Below are positions 58,140 to 63,591 of a stretch of DNA of 63,591 nucleotides, piece by piece. The DNA lies in the NCBI GenBank assembly GCA_002238645.1, contig MPMT01000022.1:1-63591 (forward strand), in the 5' to 3' direction. The stretch's first letter is position 1. Each line of letters starts with the position of its first letter. The DNA comes from Alphaproteobacteria bacterium bin52 (GTDB lineage: Bacteria; Pseudomonadota; Alphaproteobacteria; Thalassobaculales; Thalassobaculaceae). A program made the position numbers and the translations under genes. A model generated the notes under the pieces. It was not told the origin of the DNA. It did no database searches and saw only the letters and a program-made list of their open reading frames with translations.

Positions 58140-59125
58140 CCTCCCGCGAACAGCTGCTCACCCGGTTTCTTGCGAGCAACGGGCTGGACGGCGCCGAGGT
58201 CGTGGCACTCGCCGATGACTGCTCGTTCCGGCGCTACTTCCGCGTGCGCGCCGGCGGCACTCCTCTTGTCGTCATGGACGCCCCTCCGGACCGGGAGGAC
58301 GTGGTGCCGTTCGTCACCCTCTCCCGGCTGCTGAATTCCATGGGCTACAGCGCGCCGCGCATCCTGGGTGAAGACAGTCGCGACGGGTTCCTGCTTCTCG
58401 ACGACTTCGGCGATGCGACCTATACCCGGGCCATTGCCGACGGAGCGGACGAGACCGAGCTCTACACCAGGGCGATGGACGTCCTGATCGACCTGCATGA
58501 CCGGCCACCGCCGGTCGCCGACATTCCGGACTACACCGACGCGATGCTGCTCGACGAGGTCGTGCTGTTCGTGGACTGGTACCTGGTACGCTACCGCTCG
58601 CTCGGGGTGACGCAGACGGCACGCGACGACTGGCTCGAGGCGTGGAGCCGATGTATGCCGGCACTGCGCGCGTCTCCCGGAACCCTGGTTCTGCGCGATT
58701 ACCACGTCGACAACCTGATGCTGCTTGGCGACCGCGACGGTCTCGCCGCCTGCGGCCTGCTCGACTTCCAGGACGCGGTGATCGGACCGGCTGCCTACGA
58801 CGTGGTCTCGCTGCTGCAGGATTCCCGCCGCGACATCGCCGACGACCTCGTCAATGCGATGCTGGAACGGTATTTTGCCGCCCGCGGCGAGCACCTTGAC
58901 CGGACTGACTTCATGCGCTCCTACCACGCCCTCGGGGCACAGCGGGCACTCAAGGTCTTCGGCATCTTCGTCCGGCAGTCGCTGCTCCACGGCAATCACC
59001 AGTACCTGGTTCACCTGCCGCGCCTCGAACGTCACGTGGCCACGAACCTGGAGCGGGCAGGCCTCGCCGTGGTCGACCGCTGGATGTCCCGCCACACTCC
59101 CTTCGGTCCGGCACCGTGTTCCTGA
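58136..59125 (+). CDS. amgK: N-acetylmuramate/N-acetylglucosamine anomeric kinase
   Basis: A 329-residue aminoglycoside-phosphotransferase-fold kinase. It has the catalytic DYHVDNLML loop and the metal-binding LLDFQDAV. With the next gene it fits AmgK of the muropeptide recycling shortcut to UDP-MurNAc, which confers intrinsic fosfomycin tolerance in some bacteria. The assignment rests on the paired murU and cluster order. Confidence 0.9.
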   Translation: MTSREQLLTRFLASNGLDGAEVVALADDCSFRRYFRVRAGGTPLVVMDAPPDREDVVPFVTLSRLLNSMGYSAPRILGEDSRDGFLLLDDFGDATYTRAIADGADETELYTRAMDVLIDLHDRPPPVADIPDYTDAMLLDEVVLFVDWYLVRYRSLGVTQTARDDWLEAWSRCMPALRASPGTLVLRDYHVDNLMLLGDRDGLAACGLLDFQDAVIGPAAYDVVSLLQDSRRDIADDLVNAMLERYFAARGEHLDRTDFMRSYHALGAQRALKVFGIFVRQSLLHGNHQYLVHLPRLERHVATNLERAGLAVVDRWMSRHTPFGPAPCS

Positions 59126-59880
59126 CCCGGCTTCCGACCCGCACCGACGCCATCCCGGCCGGCGCCATGGTCCTGGCGGCCGGCCGCGGCCGGCGCATGA
59201 TGCCGCTCACCGACCGGGTCCCCAAACCGCTGCTGGAGGTGGGCGGAACCAGTGTGCTCGCCCGGGCACTCGACCGTCTGTGCGAAGCGGGTGTCGCGCG
59301 CATCGTGATCAACGCGAGCTGGCTTGCCGAACAGATCGAGGAGCACGTGTGCTCACGGGCCGACAAGCGGATCGTGGTCTCGCATGAACCCGAGCCACTG
59401 GAGACCGGAGGCGCCGTGGTGCGTGCCCTGCCGCTGCTGGGCCCGGACCCGTTCTATGTGATCAACGGCGACAGCCTGTGGTTCGACGGGATGAAATGCC
59501 CGCTGGTGAGGCTGGCGGAGGCGTGGGATCCCGCACGCATGGACATCCTGTTGCTGCTGGCCTCGCTGGTCAGGACCGAAGGGTACCACGGGTCCGGCGA
59601 CTTCATGATGGATCCCGATGGCCGGCTGGAACGCGCCCCTGAGGGCATCGTGGTTCCCTACGCCTATATGGGGCTCGCGATCATCGCTCCGGCGGCGATC
59701 GAGAACCCGCCGCCGGGCCCCTTCTCGCTCAACGTCGCCTTCGACCGTGCCGAAGAATCCGGTCGGCTCCACGGGCTGCTGCACGACGGGCTGTGGTACC
59801 ACATCAGTACACCGGAGGACCTCGAGACCGCCCGCACCCGGGTCGGAAACGGTCACGCACCGGCTGTCCCCTTCTTTTGA
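59116..59880 (+). CDS. murU: N-acetylmuramate alpha-1-phosphate uridylyltransferase
   Basis: A 254-residue sugar nucleotidyltransferase with AMVLAAGRGRRMMPLTD and VPKPLLEVGG at the N-terminus and VINGDSLWFDG at the metal site. It converts MurNAc-1-phosphate to UDP-MurNAc in cell-wall recycling. It starts with GTG at 59116, overlapping amgK by 10 bp. Confidence 0.9.
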   Translation: MFLTRLPTRTDAIPAGAMVLAAGRGRRMMPLTDRVPKPLLEVGGTSVLARALDRLCEAGVARIVINASWLAEQIEEHVCSRADKRIVVSHEPEPLETGGAVVRALPLLGPDPFYVINGDSLWFDGMKCPLVRLAEAWDPARMDILLLLASLVRTEGYHGSGDFMMDPDGRLERAPEGIVVPYAYMGLAIIAPAAIENPPPGPFSLNVAFDRAEESGRLHGLLHDGLWYHISTPEDLETARTRVGNGHAPAVPFF

Positions 59881-59888
59881 ACCCTCGG

Positions 59889-62819
59889 ATGAGCGCGCTC
59901 CGCCTCTATACCATCCCGGCTCACCACTCCTTCGTCGATACCCTGGTAAGCGGGCTCAAGCGGCGCATCGACGCTGGTCCGTTCGGGCTGGCCGACGCCA
60001 TCATCCTCGTCCCGCACCGCCGTGCGGTCCAGGCTGTGTCGGATGCTTTCCTGCGTTGCAGCGGTGGAGGTTCGCTGCTGCTGCCGGAGATCCGCGCCCT
60101 CGGCGATGTCGAGGATGACGAGCCCCTGGTCACCCCGGCACGCGCCTTCGGTGACGAGGAGGCCGGCGATGACCTGCCGCCGGCTGTCGGAACCCTGCGC
60201 CGCCAGCTCCTGCTCGCTCGACAGGTGCGCCAGTTTCTTGCCGCTCGTGGCGCCGGAACCGGACAGGCGATCACACTTGCAGGCGAACTCGCCCGGTTCC
60301 TTGACCAGATGCAGACCGAGGGGTTCGGCTTCGAGGCCCTCGATACCCTGGTTCCCGATGTCTATGCCGGACACTGGCAACAGACGCTGTCCTTCCTGCG
60401 CATCGTGACGGAGCACTGGCCGGCGCTGCTCGCGGACGAAGGCGCGGTCGATCCAGCGACCCGCCGCGACCGGTTGCTCGACAGCGTGGCCTGCAGTTGG
60501 CAGGCCTCGCCGCCGGCGCGCCCGGTCATCATCGCGGGTTCCACCGGGACGGTTCCGGCGACGGCACGGCTGATGCGGGTGGTGGCGTCCCTGCCCGCCG
60601 GCGCCGTGGTGCTGCCGGGGCTCGACCGGGTCATCGACCGGGCAAGCTGGCAGGCGGCGCTCGACGATCCGGTTCACCCGCAACACACACTCGCGCGCCT
60701 GCTCGAGCGGCTCGAAATCGACAGGGACGCGGTCGGGAACTGGAGTGACGACGGCCCGCCCGAGCCGCCGCGCCAGGTGCTGCTGCGGGAGGCGCTGCGC
60801 CCGGCGGTCACGACGGATCGCTGGCAGGACCTCGGTCCCCTCGACATCGATGCGGCATCGCTGGACGGGATGCACCGGATCGACTGCGCCAATCCCGACG
60901 AGGAAGCCCGGGTGATTGCCCTGCTGCTGCGCGAAGTGCTCGAACGGCCCGGAGGCACCGCTGCCCTGGTCACCCCTGACCGGGTCCTGGCGCAGAGGGT
61001 CAAGGTGGCGCTGGGACACTGGGACATCGAGATCGAGGACTCGGCAGGCGAGCCGCTGGCCGACGTTCCGGCGCTCACCTTCTGGCGGCTGACCGCGGAG
61101 ATGGTGATCCGGCGGTTGGCGCCGGTCGCACTGCTGGCGGCACTCAAGCATCCGCTGGCGCGCTGCGGCATGGACGCCGGGACCTTCCGGCGCCGCGTGT
61201 GGGACTTCGAGCGCCGGGTGCTGCGCGGGAACCGGGTCCCGCCCGGGGTGCAGGGGCTCGGGCCGCATCTTCGCGACGAGGACGACTGGCTTGCCGCGCT
61301 GCTGCCCGCTCTTGCCGCCTTCGAGGCGGAACTCGAGAGGCGGGACACGACGCTGCGCGAGGTGCTGGTGGTACACTGCGCCGTAGCCGAAGCGATTGCG
61401 GCCAGTGACACCGAAAGCGGTTCCGACCGGCTGTGGAGCGGCGAGACCGGGGCACGCTCGGCCGCCTTCCTGGCCGAACTGCATGATGCCGCGATCGACT
61501 GGCCGGAGATGGAAGGTCGTGACTATCCGGCGATGCTCCATGCCACGCTTGCCGGCATGGTCTATCGGCCGCATCTGACCACGGACCCGGGCATCATGAT
61601 CCTCGGTCCGCTGGAGGCCAGGATGCAGCGGTTCGACCGGATGATCCTCGGCGGGCTCAACGAGGGGTCGTGGCCGTCGACTCCGCCGACGGACCCGTGG
61701 ATGAGCCGGCAGATGCGATCCGGACTCGGGCTGCCCTCGCTCGACGTACGGATCGGACAGGCGGCGCACGACCTGGTCCAGGCCTGCAGCGCACCCGAGG
61801 TGTTTCTTACCCGCTCGCAACGCGATGCCGGCACTCCCACCGTACCGTCGCGCTGGCTGCTCCGCCTCGACTCGGTCCTTGACGCGTTCGGCCTGCCCGA
61901 CGCACTGGCGCGCAGCGGCAGCGAAAGACTGGCCTGGGCCCGGGAACTGGCGACACCGGCTGCACCGCGGCCAGCCCCGCGTCCCGAACCCCGCCCCCCG
62001 GTTGAGGTGCGGCCGAGACATTTCTCGGTCACCGAGATCGAGCGGCTGCACCGCAACCCCTACTCCGTCTACGCCCGGCGCATCCTTGACCTGAAGGCGC
62101 TGTCACCGCTCGGCGGTGAGCCCGATCTCGCCGACCGCGGAACCCGTGTTCACCACGCGCTCGAGCGCTTCGTCCGCGAAGGAATTCCGGCGGACGTTGA
62201 ACAGGCGTACCGACGACTGTGCAACATCGGACGCGAGGTGTTCGCGGATATCCTCAACGAGCCTGTGGTCCTGGCCTTCTGGTGGCCGCGGTTCGAGCGT
62301 ATCGCGCGCTGGATCGTGCAGACCGAGTTCCACCGCTCGGATCATGTGGCGGTCAGACGTGCCGAGGTGACCGGCGAGATCAGCATCGAGGCCGACGCCG
62401 GACCGGTCACACTGAGGGGCCACGCCGACCGTATCGACCGCATGACCGACGGCAGCTGGACAATCATCGACTACAAGACCGGAGCGGTACCGAGGAAGAC
62501 GGACCTGGAACGGGGCCGCGCCACGCAACTCCTGCTCGAGGCACTGATCCTGCGCAACGGCGGGTTCGACGGCATCGAACCGGGCTCGCGGTGTTCGGCC
62601 GTGGAATACTGGAAGCTCACCGGCGCGGAGGAAGCGGGCGCGAACAGTTCCTTCGACGAGGTCGAAACCCTGGTGGCCCAGGCCGAGGCCTGGCTGAACC
62701 GGTTGTTGCAGGCCTTCGACGACCCCGACACCCCCTACCTGGTCACTCCCGATCCCGAGTTCGGGCTGTCCTGGGATGACTACGCCCACCTCGCCCGGAC
62801 CGGCGAGTGGCAGGATTAA
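59889..62819 (+). CDS. addB: double-strand break repair protein AddB
   Basis: A 976-residue AddB: an inactive helicase-like N-terminal region (SALRLYTIPAHHSFVDTL, LVPHRRAVQAVSDAFL) and a C-terminal PD-(D/E)XK nuclease domain with RIDRMTDGSWTIIDYKTG and QLLLEALILRNGG. With AddA it processes broken DNA ends before RecA loading. It follows murU by 8 bp. addA is normally next, but an IS200/IS605 tnpB abuts the addB stop here, so addA must lie beyond the window or elsewhere. Confidence 0.93.
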   Translation: MSALRLYTIPAHHSFVDTLVSGLKRRIDAGPFGLADAIILVPHRRAVQAVSDAFLRCSGGGSLLLPEIRALGDVEDDEPLVTPARAFGDEEAGDDLPPAVGTLRRQLLLARQVRQFLAARGAGTGQAITLAGELARFLDQMQTEGFGFEALDTLVPDVYAGHWQQTLSFLRIVTEHWPALLADEGAVDPATRRDRLLDSVACSWQASPPARPVIIAGSTGTVPATARLMRVVASLPAGAVVLPGLDRVIDRASWQAALDDPVHPQHTLARLLERLEIDRDAVGNWSDDGPPEPPRQVLLREALRPAVTTDRWQDLGPLDIDAASLDGMHRIDCANPDEEARVIALLLREVLERPGGTAALVTPDRVLAQRVKVALGHWDIEIEDSAGEPLADVPALTFWRLTAEMVIRRLAPVALLAALKHPLARCGMDAGTFRRRVWDFERRVLRGNRVPPGVQGLGPHLRDEDDWLAALLPALAAFEAELERRDTTLREVLVVHCAVAEAIAASDTESGSDRLWSGETGARSAAFLAELHDAAIDWPEMEGRDYPAMLHATLAGMVYRPHLTTDPGIMILGPLEARMQRFDRMILGGLNEGSWPSTPPTDPWMSRQMRSGLGLPSLDVRIGQAAHDLVQACSAPEVFLTRSQRDAGTPTVPSRWLLRLDSVLDAFGLPDALARSGSERLAWARELATPAAPRPAPRPEPRPPVEVRPRHFSVTEIERLHRNPYSVYARRILDLKALSPLGGEPDLADRGTRVHHALERFVREGIPADVEQAYRRLCNIGREVFADILNEPVVLAFWWPRFERIARWIVQTEFHRSDHVAVRRAEVTGEISIEADAGPVTLRGHADRIDRMTDGSWTIIDYKTGAVPRKTDLERGRATQLLLEALILRNGGFDGIEPGSRCSAVEYWKLTGAEEAGANSSFDEVETLVAQAEAWLNRLLQAFDDPDTPYLVTPDPEFGLSWDDYAHLARTGEWQD

Positions 62820-63591
62820 CATCTTCCCCGGCCTGAAGGCCGGAGATTTCCGGTAGGGCCTGTCGCTCCACCGATAGTTCTCGCTTCACCGGAGGGCCAA
62901 TGCCTTTCCTCCACGAGCATGGACGCCGTGTTCCGACGCAGGATGACCTTTGCCGCATTGATGTCCGCGTGGTCTCGATGTCCGCAGGTGGTACAGACGA
63001 AGCTCGCTTGGTTCTTGCGGCTCCGGCTGTCCACCGCGCCGCACGCGAAGCATGTGCGCGAGGTGTTGTGGGCGGGCACTTTCACGAGCGCTCCGCCGCG
63101 TTCTTGCAGCTTGTAGGCCAGCAGGGTTTCAAGGAGATGCCAGCCCTGGTTCAGGATCGACCTGTTCAGACCGGCCTTCTGGCGAACACTGCGCCCCGGT
63201 TCCTCCATCGTCCCACGAGCGGAACCGGTCATGTTCCGGGTGTTCAGGTCTTCGATCACGACCGTGCCGAAGCGCCGCGAGAGATCGAAGCTGGCCCGGT
63301 GGAGCCAATCGCGGCGGATACGGGCGCGCCGCGCCGCCAGCGCCGCCAAGCGCCGTCTGGCCCTGGCATATCGCCTGGACCCCCGTTTGCGGCGAGAGAG
63401 CACGCGCTGCGCCCTGCGTTGCCTGCGCTCCAGATCCGCAAGACTGGCCGGAACCGAGATATGTTCGCCCGTGGACAGCGAAAGCGTGTTGGCCACGCCC
63501 CGGTCGATGCCCACGGCTGGCGCGATATTCGCCGGGGGCTCGTGTTCAATCGCGAGGCTGAACGCGATATGCCAGCCGTTCGGCGCAAGGC
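62816..63591 (-). mobile_element. tnpB: IS200/IS605-type element: tnpB (OrfB), cut by the window edge
   Basis: An open frame on the minus strand runs from the right edge to 62816 (about 258 codons visible, N-terminus missing). It carries the three RuvC acidic residues in GIDRGVANT, VVIEDLNTRNMT and HADINAAKVI, and the zinc-ribbon pairs CFACG and CTTCGH. The visible part looks catalytically complete. TnpB is an RNA-guided nuclease that uses an omega RNA made from the element's right end. The stop codon lies within the last codons of addB, so the element's right end is at the addB 3' end. Whether tnpA is present cannot be seen. Confidence 0.88.
62828..62843 (-). repeat. right-end hairpin of the IS200/IS605-type element
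   Basis: CCGGCCT and AGGCCGG are perfect inverted repeats separated by 2 nt, inside the last codons of tnpB and 12 bp from its end. Subterminal hairpins like this are read by the transposase and form part of the omega RNA. The role is inferred from position. Confidence 0.6.

Overview
The window is GC-rich chromosomal DNA that reads best as an alphaproteobacterium, probably Rhodospirillales-like. The reasons are the tsaE-amgK-murU-addB gene order, a PuuD-type urate hydroxylase, an alphaproteobacterial uracil-DNA glycosylase, a PodJ-like domain protein and a perfect Zur-box palindrome. This is inferred from protein families and gene order, not from a marker-gene search.

Layout. 1-3602: the tail of a possible transposase, then a CRISPR array of 46 identical 37-bp repeats plus one decayed terminal repeat. 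No cas gene lies in the window. Repeat hairpin, crRNA-handle motif and decayed left end all indicate minus-strand transcription, with the leader at the right end (3603 onward). 4000-13560: general metabolism. It holds an AceE-like thiamine enzyme divergent from an AurF/ferritin-like diiron protein, tRNA-Leu(UAA), an FMN hydroxyacid dehydrogenase paired with an enolase-superfamily enzyme, a double-VOC protein with a beta carbonic anhydrase, a methyltransferase and MsrP. 13581-23211: an EF-G paralog, an aspartate-type aminotransferase, a phosphoesterase, uracil-DNA glycosylase, ETF-ubiquinone oxidoreductase, a TPR lipoprotein and IspE.

23222-34996 is a purine-catabolism locus built around a 101-bp divergent promoter. 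Leftward run hiuH, xdhA, xdhB and puuD; rightward run a PuuE-UraD fusion, an 8-oxoguanine-deaminase-like gene and an NMT1-type ABC importer. allE lies just beyond. Together they take purines through urate, 5-hydroxyisourate, OHCU, allantoin and ureidoglycine. Allantoate hydrolase and ureidoglycolate lyase are not seen here. 35130-42620 holds two paralogous PodJ-domain proteins (one with Sel1 repeats), a hydratase/FAH-family enzyme, a DinG-like helicase and a malate/lactate-type dehydrogenase.

42700-50500 is a decaying interval. It contains an acyl-CoA dehydrogenase fragment, a NikA-like and a ZnuA gene each broken by an in-frame stop, an intact DUF1636 gene behind a Zur box, a COG0523 GTPase with altered nucleotide-binding motifs, a WD40 partner protein, a TnpB tail, and a chimeric duplication joining the 5' end of aspS to the inverted 5' end of the DinG-like gene.

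50501-62819 is a compact co-directional run: aspS, an AtzG-like small protein, an amidase, hyuA, hyuB, tsaE, amgK, murU, addB. Most junctions overlap by 4 nt. An IS200/IS605-type tnpB abuts the addB stop codon and runs off the right edge, where addA would normally follow.
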